Assembly (NCBI GenBank): GCA_038496445.1
Contig: JALMLS010000105.1
Coordinates: 31,379-95,378 of the forward strand
Length of the DNA: 64,000 bases
DNA from: Trichosphaerium sp. ATCC 40318
Lineage: Eukaryota > Discosea > Flabellinia > Trichosidae
Direction of reading: 5' to 3'
In this document: piece by piece, positions 48,701-63,074 of the stretch
Layout: each line of letters starts with the position of its first letter
Numbering within the stretch: position 1 is the stretch's first letter
Made by a program: the position numbers and the translations under genes
The notes under the pieces: model-generated
The model's input: only the letters and a program-made list of their open reading frames with translations
The model's database searches: none
What the model was told of the DNA's origin: nothing

Positions 48701-50230
48701 TTGGCGAGCGTGGTTTTCGTTGGCTTAAAATTCACTGTGCTAATGTGTATGGTTTGGACAAGGTCTCTTTTGACGAGCGTGCTGCCTTTATAGAAGCGAA
48801 CTTAGACAGTGTTTTCGATTCTTGTGATAAGCCTCTAGATGGCGATAGATGGTGGCTTCAAGCAGGTGATCCTTGGCAATGTTTGGCTGCCTGCATAGAG
48901 CTCACAGATGCCATTCGTTCTGGCGATCCACTTACGTTTGAATCTGGCCTTCCAGTTCATCAAGGCACGTCGTCACATATTTTCTAACAATATGCTTCTT
49001 ATAGTGCGTCAATGTATTGATAGTTTGTTGTTAGAAAAATATCGAAGCTCAAAAATTCAAGTCATTGAGAGAATTCGCAGCAGCAGTCAGATTGTTTGGA
49101 GTAATGCAAAGAAATTCAACGACAAAGGGACAGCGATTCCTCAGGTGCGCCCTTTTTTACAAGCACTTTTGTACAGCAAACTGACAAGATACCTCTTCAA
49201 AGGATGATACACTGCTTCTGCAAGACCCTCAAGGCGCTTATACGCCTGATGTTGGCAGTGACTTGTTAGATCTCGTTGAAGTGAAACGGAGCGAGGCTGA
49301 AAGGAAAGATTAAAGAAGCAAGGTTTGGCCAGGCAAACTGTCGAGGCTCAGTGTGTACATGTAACATTTATTGGCGGAAGAAGGCAGATTGAGACCTACG
49401 ATGAAAAATTGGCTTTATCTCAGGTACTACAAGTGTATCAAAGTTGAGGTAGGTCACACTCATTTGTTTTAGGACAAACCTGGTATTACAGAAGAAGAGT
49501 TATACGATGCTTCGTTGTATGTTACGAGATTGACATTCGAGGCTTTAAAGGAGATGTTTCAAGGAGGTACGTGCACACCTATTGAACACTCCTTTTTTTT
49601 TGGTGGATTTCAATAACTGCTTTGCCTACGCCTGCCTCTTTGTACTGCTTTACTAATAGTGTTTGTTAGCTAAATCGACCATGGAATGGTTAGGTAAGAG
49701 CGCTCGCGTTATTGCGAAACAGAACCGTTGCGTTAGTTGGCTGACGCCACTTGGTCTGAAAGTGACACAACCATATTCCAAGTACGCTCACTCCTTCTCT
49801 TTTTTAACGAGCACTAACGTCTTTCTTTTACAGAGCTCGGCGAAGGGACAGAGTTAATACTTGTTTACAGTCTTTTACGTTACTGAAGGAGACAGATTTG
49901 CCTATTCACACTCACAAACACAAATCCGCTTTTCCTCCAAATTTTGTTCACAGCTTGGATTCCTCACACATGATGCTCACAGCCCTTCAATGCGATGCTG
50001 AAGGCATTACTTATGCGAGTGTACACGATTCTTACTGGACACATGCAGCTGATGTTGATCGCATGAGCACAATTTTAAGAGACAAGTTTGTCGATCTACA
50101 CAAACGTCCTATCCTAGAAGACCTACGAAACTATTGGCAAACAGAAGAAGGCATAGTCTTAGATCCTGTACCGGATCTGGGCGGTTTCGACATTAACGTT
50201 GTAAAGGAAAGTGAGTATTTTTTCAATTAA
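45718..50230 (+). CDS. POLRMT: Mitochondrial RNA polymerase (T7-like), internally disrupted
   Basis: Single-subunit polymerase transcribing mitochondrial DNA. MLTRLVSRHRQVHSRVQDLR is an Arg-rich mitochondrial presequence. The N-terminal domain contains helical and promoter-binding regions (MALHEVLGACLKS; ETVWARLYPMIAPPKRWKGA). Palm motif A is [20 protein letters not shown], with the first catalytic Asp. The exon ends FESGLPVHQ at 48964, where a DG(T/S)CNGLQHYAAL block should follow. Motif C, ITYASVHDSYWTHA, has the second catalytic Asp, and the C-terminus NVVKESEYFFN is normal. About 100 residues are missing, including GLQHYA and motif B with its essential Lys and Tyr. Bromodomain-gene DNA sits there instead (48989-49436). 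Downstream exons (YDASLYVTRLTFEALKEMF; EWLGKSARVIAKQ; PPNFVHSLDSSHMMLTAL) resume normally. A complete enzyme cannot be read from this window. Confidence 0.88.
48989..49436 (+). pseudogene. Decayed genomic copy of the BET bromodomain gene inside the polymerase gene
   Basis: Near-identical to the reverse complement of 38032-38500. It begins in the parental intron (CTTATAGTGCGTCAATG) and passes the parental acceptor (TTGTTAG). It copies the second bromodomain exon with a one-base deletion (GATTGTTTGG for GATTGGTTTGG), then has a replaced segment of about 75 bp. Copied blocks resume: GCAAGACCCTCAAGGCGCTT, GGTTTGGCCAGGC and GATGAAAAATTGGC, up to the parental donor CAGGTAC. Because the intron is included it arose from DNA, not from mRNA. 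Several small deletions and a frameshift mean it cannot encode a bromodomain. Confidence 0.92.
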
Positions 50231-50454
50231 AATCCTCGGTGATGACTTGGGTACAACAGAGTATTAAAAGCAAAGCTGTTTGTGCTTGAGGGTTTTGTGT
50301 TGTAAATTATAACGAAAATAAAGTCATTGTACAAACAGGTATTGTATTGATAACCTCCCTTTGGGTGTGCACAGATACTTCGGAACCTCTTTTCGGGTTT
50401 TTTTACATCCACGTGCGATTTGCGTGCTTTTTCACGTGTTTTGTATTTGATTGT

Positions 50455-52209
50455 TTACCACATGAACCTGCTAACGACGCCGTGTTGATCATAGAAGGGT
50501 TTGTTGAGGAATAGGTGCAATGACGTTGCATTCACAGCACCGAATAGCACCATTTCAAGTATAGCAGATTGCCATGAATACGACAGCTGTATCCGCGCTA
50601 GTGCGTAACCTATTATGTAATACCGGAATTCAAGGAGGGGAGAAGGTATGAGGACGATCGCCAATGCACCAAAGTACACAAGTATTGATACAGGCTTCAT
50701 TTTGGCGAGTACGTGCAATACATACAAAACAAAATAAAAGCAGATGAGATACAGCGGAATGTAGCAGTACTTCAGTCGAGAGTCCGTCATGAACGCCCAC
50801 CTCCAAATGTAGAACGTATAATGTCTGTTGTCAGATAACAAGTACAAGTGTGGCTCACTAAGAAATCACCGTCAGTAAAGGAGTCGGCGGGCTCACTGCT
50901 AGCTTTTTCTGGTACCTGTGAAAGTGTACTAATGGTACAAGCACGGCTGCCATACACGCGGTGATGATACTGTTTCTTACCATGCTTGACACCATCCATG
51001 TTATTGCTTTGTTGATTGCTCCCACGCTCGTCATGATGGACGGTGAGAGCAGTGCTGCCGTGAATGATATCGCATACAATAACTGGGGGAAGTGGAATGC
51101 TGGCTTATGTGCCGTCTTGTCACCTGTATTATATAAGCGGATTGTGTTGCAAGATTGAAAATGTTCACTTACCAAGAACAATAGAAAAGTCATTGAGGAA
51201 CATGAACACACAAAACGTCACGGCGACTGCGATGAACGATGCGTACCGACATAGCACGTCAATGATGTTGTATAGTACCCACAACATGAATCTTAACACG
51301 TCTCGCACCAGAGTTAAGAGAGTGTCAGTAGTACTGTGGCTTTGTGCTTCTGAAGAAGAGGCATATAATCGACCACATAGATCAGCACCGGCTATCCAGG
51401 CGAGCCATATAATGTTTGTCTGGCGCATGAACAATGCAACAAATCCGAAAACGCCGCCAAAAAGAGGTTTGTTTTCAAGCATGAGCAAGTATGAGAGCAT
51501 GACTGACACCATAGCGACACCATCTGTGTAGAACAAAAAGTAGAAAAAGAAGATGGGTGGAGACAACACAATGTTCATCGTGTTCACTATCGACAGCCAT
51601 GTCCCTGTGTTTGGATGCAATCTCCTAATTTGTTAGGTTATTGTAGGCATTGTGAGTTGAACGGATGGGATGCACACGTACCTGAAAATTGTGGCCACAA
51701 CGACAACTGCTATTGCAGCTACTACTACATTAAACGATCGTACAGCTCCCACGGTGCACGCCTACATTTTTATTAGTTTACTGGCTTTGTGTGCTGGTTT
51801 TAAGAAGTACTAACCTCTGGTACCGTCTTGTTATTGAGCAGTGACGCCAATTGAATATACGGCTTTGCCACGTGATACCTGTTGCTTTTGTTAGACACAG
51901 TATTGCCACCAGGCGGTTTAGCAGTGGAGAATACGTACAATCCAGGAAATGTGGTTAACATAGGGTCCCAATACGAGTGGTTGTTATTACATGCCCGTTG
52001 CATTTGTGGTATGTGAAATATTTCATCCTAAGCCGGCGTTTAGTTGTAAACCATAATAAAATTGTATTTCTTCTCGTATCAAAGTGCCCTACGCATACCA
52101 TATACGGATCGGGGACTGTTGCTGTAATGTGTTGGCTCAGCTTGAAAAAAAGCACAGAAAGCGCCACAGCGCTCACCGTTACGCACATGTGCCAGTATGC
52201 GCTCTTCAT
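50455..52209 (-). CDS. ALG10: ALG10 alpha-1,2-glucosyltransferase
   Basis: ER multi-pass enzyme adding the third, terminal glucose to the dolichol-linked N-glycan precursor. Start MKSAYWHMCVTVSAVALSVL is the first membrane helix. Family motifs: VPDPYM then DEIFHIPQMQRA, YWDPMLTTFPGLY, RLHPNTGTWLSIVNTMNIVL, LFMRQTNIIWLAWIAG (the diagnostic RQTNI element) and near the end IPSPLLEFRYYIIGYAL. Seven or more short introns. The C-terminus is hydrophobic and ends GVVSRFMW. Length about 480 residues, as expected. Confidence 0.92.
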
Positions 52210-52322
52210 TACCTGTGGCAGCCTTTTGGTATTCAGTTAAGTTTCTGACAGTATTAGAACCGCGTTTGACCTGACTAGCATCGCAAACATTCACAGCGAC
52301 GCTAACAACACCAGCACACTTG

Positions 52323-54574
52323 ATGTACAAGTTTTGTAGTCTCGCTACACGCGGTGCCTGTTTACGCACTAGACATACAGCAACACGCGTAACCAGAACT
52401 TCGAGAGCCCCTAACTCAACGCGTGCTTACTCATTAACTACACAAAACAAAAGAACTCACACATTTACCAACTGTAATCGTGGTCACGCTGTGAGCTTAC
52501 CTACGCTTGTACGTCGTAAATATTGCACCATTGAACAGCCAGAAGTGACACGTTACGGGTACAAATAATTTGGCTTCTGGATCCTGTTGGTAACACCTTG
52601 TGTAGTGAGATGACTGATAATTGCGATTTGAAAGAGAGCTTTGACAGAATAAATCAATTACAACACATCAAGTCTGGTGCCACCGTCCGCATCAGGGCTC
52701 GTGTGCATACTGTCAGAGGTGGAGGAAGCATGTGTTTTCTGGTACTACGTCAACAAGGCATGACAGTACAGGCAGGTGTCTTTAAGGGCAAGACCATCCC
52801 AAAGAAAATGATCAACTTCTCGAAAAAACTACCACTAGAAACAATTGTTGACGTGCAAGGCACACTGATCCAAAGCGACAAACCCATTGATTCTTGCACA
52901 ATAAAGTACGACTCAAAGTGTACGCCGTTATAAATGTCTAAAAGGCAATCATCTACACAGGACTATGGAAATACACGTCAGTCACATCTTCACTGTTGCA
53001 GTGCCACAATGGGTGGACGAAAAAGGAGAAAAGAGCATACACATGCCACTCACTATTACCGATGCGATGGTTCCAGGAGCTGTCCTCGTAAGTGTGATTT
53101 CAGATGCATGTTCCTCTGTACTAAAGAGTGATTGTTAGGCGGAACAAGACGAAAAACGAGAAGACATAAAAAACAGAATACAGGAGATACAAGACCATCC
53201 AACGCCAGATAAATACAACACAGAGCTGCAACAACTCATAGAAGACAGAGACAAAAGCGTAAGTGTCAAATGAATTAGCTGATCTGGTATTGACATGTCT
53301 CTTATTTTAGTGGCATGGCGCATCACAGGATCGTCGGCTCAACTACAGATCTATTGATCTACGTGTACGCAAAGCATTGAGACCCTAGGGTTGCCTGACT
53401 CCCCATGTAGACGCCAGCGAATCAAGGCATCTTCAGGATTTCATCTTGTGTGTCACGTTGCTTCCGTGAGTACTTGCAAGACCGACACTTTGTTGAATTG
53501 CACACGCCCAAACTCATAGCCGCTGCTTCTGAAGGAGGTGCTGATGTGTTTTCTGTAAAGTACTTCGAAGGTACAATTGATCTAAAATCATGACTGCATA
53601 GCCACTAACAACGTCATTTCAAGGAAACGCTTATTTAGCACAATCTCCCCAACTGTACAAGCAAATGGCCATTAATGCTGACTACAGACGTGTCTTCGAG
53701 ATAGGACCGGTATTTAGGTAAGATTCTGTAGCACTTGAATTCTATCGCCTACATCACTAACAGCGGTTGCACAGAGCAGAAGGTTCTGCCACTCATCGTC
53801 ACCTGACTGAATTTACGGGACTGGATCTGGAAATGGAAATAGAATCCAAGTCATATCAGCAAATATTCACGTTCTTGCATGGCCTATTCCGCTATATTTT
53901 TGAGCAAATTGAAACAAGGTTTATGATCCATTGCAGTAATCTGGGTTACTCACTGACTTTTTGTAGCTGCAAACAAGAACTGGAGCTGGTAGGACACCAA
54001 TTTGATATACCGACCTGCAACGTCGGCAAAGAACCAGTAGTACTCACCCACGCTGAGGCGGTAGCACTCATTAACGAGAACGGTGGTGAAATGCAGAAGC
54101 TTGATGATCTCAAGTACGTTACATTATTGCGTAGAAAAAACATAGAAACACACTTCTCATGACACGTGCAGCACAGCATATGAAAGACTACTTGGTACAA
54201 TAGTCAAAGAGAAGTATGGCGTATCTCTTTTTTTCGTTGACAAGTTCCCAAAACAAACACGCCCTTTTTACACGATGCCAGACAGCGATGACGCAGACTA
54301 TGCAAACGCATACGATGTTTTTTTGCATGGAGAAGAGATTGGCAGTGGTGCACAGCGTGTAAATGACGCAGCCTTGCTGAGGAAGCAGCTAGCCGATAGA
54401 GGTATTAGCATGGATGGAGGCTTAACAAAATACGTAGAGACCTTTGATTTTGGAAGCCCTCCACACTGTGGCGTAGGACTTGGACTAGAGCGGATTGTTA
54501 TGTTGTACCTGGGTTTGGGCAATTTACGCAAGACTTCCATGTTCCCTAGGGATAGGAAACGCCTCACACCTTGA
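52323..54574 (+). CDS. DARS1: Aspartyl-tRNA synthetase (eukaryotic cytosolic type) with N-terminal presequence
   Basis: Charges tRNA-Asp. The anticodon-binding OB fold reads [33 protein letters not shown]; the class II core reads [53 protein letters not shown] and motif 3 [14 protein letters not shown], ending PRDRKRLTP. About nine introns. The first exon from the ATG at 52323 adds about 83 residues rich in Arg, Thr and Ser without acids ([20 protein letters not shown]), which looks like a mitochondrial presequence; an intron with a GTACAA donor joins it in phase to [13 protein letters not shown]. The internal ATG at 52612 (MTDNC) would give a cytosolic form. An extra charged insert ([20 protein letters not shown]) lies between OB fold and core. 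Confidence 0.92.
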
Positions 54575-54730
54575 GATTGGCCACACCTTTGTAATATAAG
54601 CGAGTCAGCACATGACATTTTGAATTGAAGTAGTTGTAAAACTAATCTTTGGTGTGACTTTTGTTTGACGGAATTTACTGATTGGTTTTTTTTTCAAATA
54701 ATAATATTTTACAACTATTACTGAAACAGT

Positions 54731-57700
54731 ATGCGCCTTTCAGTAACTAAGGTGCCTGGAGAGCGCTATGCGCTTACTAATTTGGTGTATCTGTCACCTG
54801 TTGATGCCGAGCAATTTGTTACGCCTGTAAAACCATTAAACCCTCAATCCCCTTACGTCAAGGTCAATGGATTGGTATACAACTACGCGTATCCTTACCT
54901 CTGCTGTATAACGCCAAAACTCGTTATATTTTACACCCTTGACTCTCTAGTACATTGGAATCGATACCAGTAGGTTCTATTGGATTAGCATTGGCGCAAC
55001 GTACTACAATCAATGCGAGTTATGATGAACAAGGTATGCCACGTTGCGAACAAGTGTAATTGATTGCTTTTAGTGAAAGTTACACTTCACAAGGCAAAGA
55101 GCAACGCTTTTATGGTAAATGTGTCGATTGAGGTTGATTTTTTGCAAAAGAACAAGCAAACTGACAAGGTCTTTCAAATGAAGGAGGCACGACTACTTTA
55201 AATCTGGACGATGTCACTTTTTTTGCTGACGTAATTGTACGTTTCCAGTTGGCTGAACTGATCAAAGAGACGTATGGCAAACAGTTCTTGGCTGTCGGAC
55301 AGTTCGTCATTTGCAAATGTCGCGGCTACCGATTGAAGCTCATTATAAAGTCACTAGAAACTGTCGACATCAATTTACTCCATTCTGAAACAAAAGAGGG
55401 CGCTAACAGTACGACTCCTTTTTTTTAATGTATGTTGGTTTTGTTGCAGTTGTTCTCACTAGTTTGTTAAACCAGAGTCCTCTCGTGGTATACTTATGTC
55501 AGAAACGCTCATTTCATTCGTCAAGGGCGCTGATTCTGCTATGCGGTTAGGCAGCGAAGACTATGAGGTGGTGGGTTCAGGCTCGCAGCTGTTTAAGAAA
55601 GACTTTAACTTTGAAGAAATGGGGATTGGTGGCCTTGACAAAGAATTCAGTGAGATTTTCAGACGTGCATTTGCATCGCGTATATTTCCACAGTCGCTCG
55701 TCAAAAAGCTTGGCATTAGACACGTTAAAGGTATACTTCTATACGGTCCTCCAGGAACTGGTAAGACGCTGATGGCTCGACAAATCGGCAAAATGCTGAA
55801 TGGCAAAGAACCCAAAATCGTTAACGGTCCTGAGATACTTAACAAGTTCGTTGGACAGTCTGAAGAGAATATCAGAAAGTTATTTGAAGACGCAGAAGAG
55901 GAATTTCGCAAGCGGTAAACTAATTTTTACGTTGGGTTTGTCATCATCTCTTCATGACACATTATTCGTTTTGCTTTTTTTTTTTCAAAAAACTGATTTG
56001 TACCTAAAGGGGTGACGAGAGCGATTTACATATTATCATCTTTGATGAAATTGATGCAATTTGCAAGGTGCGTCATATGTCCAGTGTGATTGGGTAGTAC
56101 TACACAAATTAAGTTTGTTCTCTGCTCATCATCATGATCATGATCATCATCATTATCACCACTTAATATTTTGTAATTTTAGTCTCGTGGGAGTGGTTCT
56201 GCAGGCGGCACAGGCGTTGGCGACAGTATTGTAAATCAGCTTTTGGCAAAGCTAGATGGTGTGGAAGAGCTAAACAACATTTTGGTGATTGGTATGACAA
56301 ACAGACCAGACATGATGGATGACGCCCTCCTCCGTCCTGGTCGTTTAGAAGTAAAAATGGAGATTTCATTGCCGGACGAACAAGGCAGATTGCAGATTTT
56401 CCAAATTCACACAGCCTCAATGAAAAAACACAAGTTGCTGGGCGGTGATGTAGACCTTGGTAATCTTGCTGCAAACACAAAAAATTACAGCGGTGCTGAA
56501 ATTGAGGTAAAAACCCATCCAGAATGGATTTGTGACTTGACAACCCCTTTTGCCAACATTCCAAATCCTCATCCGCATTTTGTTATAGGGTGTTTCAAAG
56601 TCAGCGGCGTCATATGCTATGAACAGACACGTAGACGCAAAGAACCCTACAAAGCCCGTTGATCCGTCCAAGATCAAGGTCATGCGAGATGATTTTGCGC
56701 TGGCTCTTAATGTACGTCTTGCTGTCACTGTCAACCCCCTTGGGGTATACCATTCATTTTAACCAAAATACAGGAAATCAAACCAGCTTTTGGCGTTTCT
56801 GAGGATCAATTTGCCTCTTGTGCGTATATCTTGTCTCATAGCAAAACAGTTGTGTATTTGTCTCACCTGAATTGATGTAGGTGCTACAAATGGCATCATT
56901 CATTACGGACCTAGGTTCGCACGTGTACAGGCCACAGGACAACGATTCATCAAGCAAATGCTGGAATCATCAAGGACAAGAATATTGACTGTTGGTATAT
57001 GCGGTATGTCTTCAACAAAACAGCGTCACCTTAGACATTGGACATTTCTTGTTTCATATCGTGCGTCCAGCAGAAAGTATGTTAATATACCATTGCAGGT
57101 GCTCCAGGATCTGGTAAAACAGCATTGGCAGCTTCTCTTGCCATTAGCAGTGGTGTCCCATACGTCAAATTGATCACTCCAGAGGCGTTGGTTGGGTGCA
57201 ATGAGCGTGTCAAAGTAGACAAGATAGCCAAGGTCTTTGAAGACGCATACAAATCCAAGTTCAGTGTAATCGTCGGTACGTGCGCTGTAGTATATACAGA
57301 GTGTGACATAGTAACTCTCCTCATTTAACACTTATTTTCTTGCTATATAGTTGACGATATCGAAAGGCTATTGGACTACGTCGGTATTGGACCGCGCTTC
57401 TCAAATGTAGTATTGCAAGCTCTGTTGGTGCTCTTCAAAAAGATTCCACCAAAGGGCCGGCGCCTGTGCATTCTGGCGACCACATCTGCCCTGGAGACGC
57501 TCAATCAACTAGAGTTTGCTGGTGTGTTCCACGCTACCATACAAATGCCTAGTGTACGCGGTGGTGAAGAAGTTCAAAAGGTACTCAAGTGTACATGTCG
57601 CACGTTACTAATAGAGTTTGCCTTGCAGGTCTTGAAAGAGTTGGGCGGCTTCGAAGACGATGAACTTGCGCAAATAGCTGTTGCATTTAATGACATGATA

Positions 57701-57787
57701 CCGATCAAGAAGCTCATCAACATTGCTGAAATGGCAAAGCAACAGGCAAAGGAACAAGGAGGTACCAACCAAAGCGCACACACATAA
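54731..57787 (+). CDS. NSF: NSF / Sec18 vesicle-fusion ATPase
   Basis: Hexameric AAA+ ATPase that disassembles SNARE complexes after membrane fusion. The N domain starts [21 protein letters not shown]1 has Walker [20 protein letters not shown], Walker [18 protein letters not shown] and the second region of homology [18 protein letters not shown]2 has Walker [16 protein letters not shown] and Walker [18 protein letters not shown], with the usual weaker Walker B of D2. The end reads [16 protein letters not shown] plus a short tail. About a dozen introns; one (56060-56180) carries an ATC/ATG-rich microsatellite. Works with SNAP and SNAREs; the Rab in this window could act in the same traffic. 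Confidence 0.95.
56128..56160. repeat. CAT/ATGATC microsatellite in an NSF intron
   Basis: A run of CATCATCATGATCATGATC-type units about 30 bp long inside the intron between the D1 Walker B exon halves. Such runs are prone to length change; no function inferred. Confidence 0.7.
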
Positions 57788-57981
57788 CAACATTCTCTGG
57801 AATAACCACACATACAAGGTGCTACAATGCGTCATTTTATGCAGTGCATGGGTGACTATGGATACAATCTAGCGAGCGCAGGAAGGCCGTAATGTAGACA
57901 TTTAACAAAACAAGTGACTAATGTAACTTTTATCAATAACACAAATCTGTAAAATCTCTCCCTGTACTTTTTGCAAACGCA
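57788..57981. terminator. Convergent 3' region of NSF and TMEM220-like genes
   Basis: About 190 bp hold the 3' ends of two convergent genes. No coding exon seen. No canonical AATAAA is clear on the plus strand. Confidence 0.35.
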
Positions 57982-58640
57982 CTATAATTCTGGGCTTTGG
58001 GTAGCATCCGGCGATGCAGCGCAACCAGCTTTGCCATAGTAGCCGTATCTGGAATATAAGGCTGCGTATGTGGCACATACACCAACTACAACCATGGCAA
58101 TCGCTGGCAATTTGCTGCTGGTGGTGGATGATTGCCCTGAAATAGAGTGCAGGCCCAAGAATAGGATTAACGCGCCACCCAATTCTCGTACTTGCTCGTG
58201 GTCGAACCAAGTAGTCACCTCTTGCGTTTGCATGTCATTAAATGTTCCATCAGCTGCCATACCGTAACACAAATATGCAGCCATAGCAATTGGAGCCATA
58301 GAATAAAACCTGACCGACAATTAAAAAAGGTGGTGAGTGTAAGTGTCACGTGTTTGTTAGTGTGAATTGTACTGTACCTAGCTAGCGCGTGTGAATGGGG
58401 TAATCGTAGTCCAACAAGTACGGCTATCACTTGATGATTGTTAATGGTAATTCTCAAAACGGTTAGAGTACACCGCACCTGCTCCAATTGCGTAGAAAAT
58501 CATCCACAACGCCGCATCAGGATCATTGACCTAAAAATTTGCGATTTAACAGCTTGCACCCGGCTTAGCGATCCCAATACCTGCAATGCGCATGCCACAC
58601 AATAAAAAACAGCGAGACTGAAGGAGAGTATCGTTTCCAT
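57982..58640 (-). CDS. TMEM220-like small membrane protein
   Basis: Four exons. The start METILSFSLAVFYCVACALQ is a membrane helix leading into VNDPDAALWMIFYAIGAG, the QxNDPD motif shared by the TMEM220 family. Next are AVLVGLRLPHSHALA, then a long exon with two more helices (MAPIAMAAYLCYGMAADG; LPAIAMVVVGVCATYAALYS), and between them an amphipathic region EVRELGGALILFLGLHSIS-like. The function of the family is unknown. Its start lies only about 118 bp from the SRP14 start, in a divergent arrangement. Confidence 0.75.
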
Positions 58641-58758
58641 GCGGTTACAGTACTTTCGAAAGAAGGGTGTTTAAAGTCCAACATAGTTTTAGCACTCGGT
58701 CAATAAATGTAAACAAACGTGGCATCTGTCCGTATCGCGTCTGTTCTGTAAAAATCGT
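58641..58758. promoter_or_regulatory. Short bidirectional promoter between TMEM220-like and SRP14 genes
   Basis: A 118-bp gap between two divergent start codons must contain both promoters. AT-rich, with no TATA box clearly placed for either side. Confidence 0.4.
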
Positions 58759-59207
58759 ATGCGTCTCGCTCCAGATAAATTTTTACGCGCACTGCGCCAA
58801 ATGTTCGATGAGACAAAGGAATCTGGCACTGTCTTCATAACGTTCAAAGCTGGTACGTTTATCAATAGCGCTTGACATTGTAACTCGCACAAAGCAAAAA
58901 CTGAGCAAGTCCTACCGAACAGAAAGGATGTAAAAGGTGATACTTGTTGTCTAATACGCGCCACAAACGGCAAAAGTGGCAGAAACAAGAAAAAAATTTC
59001 CTGTGTGGTACGTTAACTAGAAACCCTCCATTAGGCACGCTCATACGCTCTAGCTTCCACGAGGAAAGGCCGCAATACATTTCCAGAACGAATATAATCA
59101 AGTGCTTAAGGTACGCATCACACACGCACCACGTTTATTTTCAAACCAAGCTCTACGCCATCGTTGGTTATAGTGTGTTCGCTGACGGCAGTATTAGTCA
59201 AAAATGA
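58759..59207 (+). CDS. SRP14: Signal recognition particle 14 kDa subunit
   Basis: SRP14 pairs with SRP9 on the Alu end of SRP RNA and slows elongation. Exon 1 reads MRLAPDKFLRALRQMFDETK, ESGTVFITFKA, a clear match to the family start. Exon 2 reads KGDTCCLIRATNGKSGRNKK, KISCV. Exon 3 reads LPRGKAAIHFQNEYNQVLK, equal to the last helix. Introns about 58854-58910, 59009-59059 and 59109-59149. The short last exon is uncertain (LYAIVGYSVFADG... or an alternative acceptor a few bases later), and both end by 59216. Confidence 0.82.
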
Positions 59208-59354
59208 ATAAATTGGAACGCAATGAAAGGCATCGCAAAAAGACACGCCACATTAGATAAGATGGGGCTTTAGGTGGTGTTTTAGCAAGTGTACAGTATA
59301 ATAAAAGACCTCCAGCTCTTTTTTTTTTCTGCAATTCCACAACGCAGTAGAGAG

Positions 59355-59606
59355 CTATTTCAAGAATTCTTGTTTCGTTTTACGCGGTATGGCCAATGCG
59401 CCAGCACCGAAGAAACTGTAGATGGCGACTAAAAGATAAAAAACAAGGAGTTGTTCTTTGAAAGTAATCATCGAATAACAAAAAACCAGCGATACCTCTT
59501 CGCAACTTGTGTTTTACGGGTTCAATTACCCATTTTATTGCTTCCTAAGACCGTAAACCGAAATGAGATTGCAATTACACGTTATTAATAACTCTGGGCC
59601 GAGCAT
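59355..59606 (-). CDS. Possible small membrane protein, start uncertain
   Basis: Two exons in phase: EAIKWVIEPVKHKLRR (after a CTTAG acceptor near 59550), an intron of about 67 nt (GTATCG...TTTTAG), then VAIYSFFGAGALAIPRKTKQ, EFLK*. The shape, a basic helix then one hydrophobic segment followed by PRKT, is like small mitochondrial inner-membrane proteins such as ATP-synthase accessory subunits. The first exon is not resolved; the ATG at 59606 (MLGPELL) does not join in phase with a normal donor. Confidence 0.35.
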
Positions 59607-59721
59607 TCGGAGGTTTTTCCTAGGGCCTTTCTAAAATTCTTCAGTTTTCTTTTTTCATCAAAAAGTACGCAACTCACACCTCTTCTCCGCCTTACGACTT
59701 TTGTAGATATTTAAATATTGA

Positions 59722-62266
<2,545 letters not shown>

Positions 62267-62749
62267 TTGTAAACATTGTAGATGATAATAAATCATGCCA
62301 ATTTTATCAATTGTTTACCATTAAATTTTCTGCAACGGATGTAAAAAAATTTTGTCAATGTCAAAGCTGTGTCAAAACTTGGTTCATTTGTTGGCAACAA
62401 CTTTCTTTAAAAGCTGGAAACAAGCGAATAACTATGGTTTATGTAAACAAAGTTTACAGTTACAACAGTGGTGGAAATGAACAAATACACATGCCCAAAA
62501 TGTGCCATTTGTGTTTTAACAATGAACTGGTGTTGATAGAAATTTGTCCAAAAAATTAACAATACAAAAATGTCAATCTTAGCACTCAACCATCTCCCAA
62601 AGCAGATTGCCTCAAATTGCTAACAATAAAACATGTACACATGATATTTTTTGGAGATTTCTACTAAAATTACTTTTTGCCAGACACAAATAGCCAGTAT
62701 CCTCTACAATGTCAATGTCTCTTTTTTGAATGAAATTATGCCAAAGCTA

Positions 62750-63066
62750 TTGATTCTATGCCAGCTAACAAGGCTCCAGGCCCTGATGAAGTCTCCATGT
62801 GCATCATAAAAGTATCAAAAAACAGATAGCCCATCATTTTTTTCCTTTTGTTCAACTATTCTTGAAGGTGATGATCACAACTGGCTTGGTAAAGGAGTGA
62901 TCTGCCCCTTGTACACAAAGGGACCCCACATTGTTGGACAACTACCACCCTATTGTATTATTGAACAATGATTACAAAATCCTGATGAAAGTTATTAACA
63001 ACTGTTTTCTACAGTTTCTCCCCAACATCATCAACAACAACCAAAACGGATTTATCCCTGGCTGAG
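62750..63066 (+). mobile_element. Remnant of a LINE-type (non-LTR) reverse transcriptase
   Basis: Broken frames encode reverse-transcriptase signatures: AIDSMPANKAPGPDEVSM (the KxPGPD block), then ICPLYTKGP-like and LLDNYHPIVLLNNDYKIL, MKVINN, and NQNGFIPG. These are the blocks of the non-LTR RT palm. Stops and frameshifts (a TAG after SKN, a frame change near 62880-62930, TGA after FIPG) make it inactive. The catalytic YADD block is not present. It lies downstream of the helicase gene. Confidence 0.8.
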
Positions 63067-63074
63067 ATCAGTAC

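Noticed and set aside
48965-49207. A functional polymerase-bromodomain fusion protein
   Set aside because: The bromodomain copy has a one-base deletion and a replaced middle, so it cannot encode the fold in any frame joined to the polymerase.
52079-52369. Minus-strand frame upstream of ALG10
   Set aside because: Overlaps the AspRS presequence and ALG10 first exon; no domain and no ATG-based support.
59520-59545. tRNA-like T-arm sequence (GGGTTCAATTACCC)
   Set aside because: No acceptor stem, D-arm or anticodon arm around it; it lies in a probable small exon.
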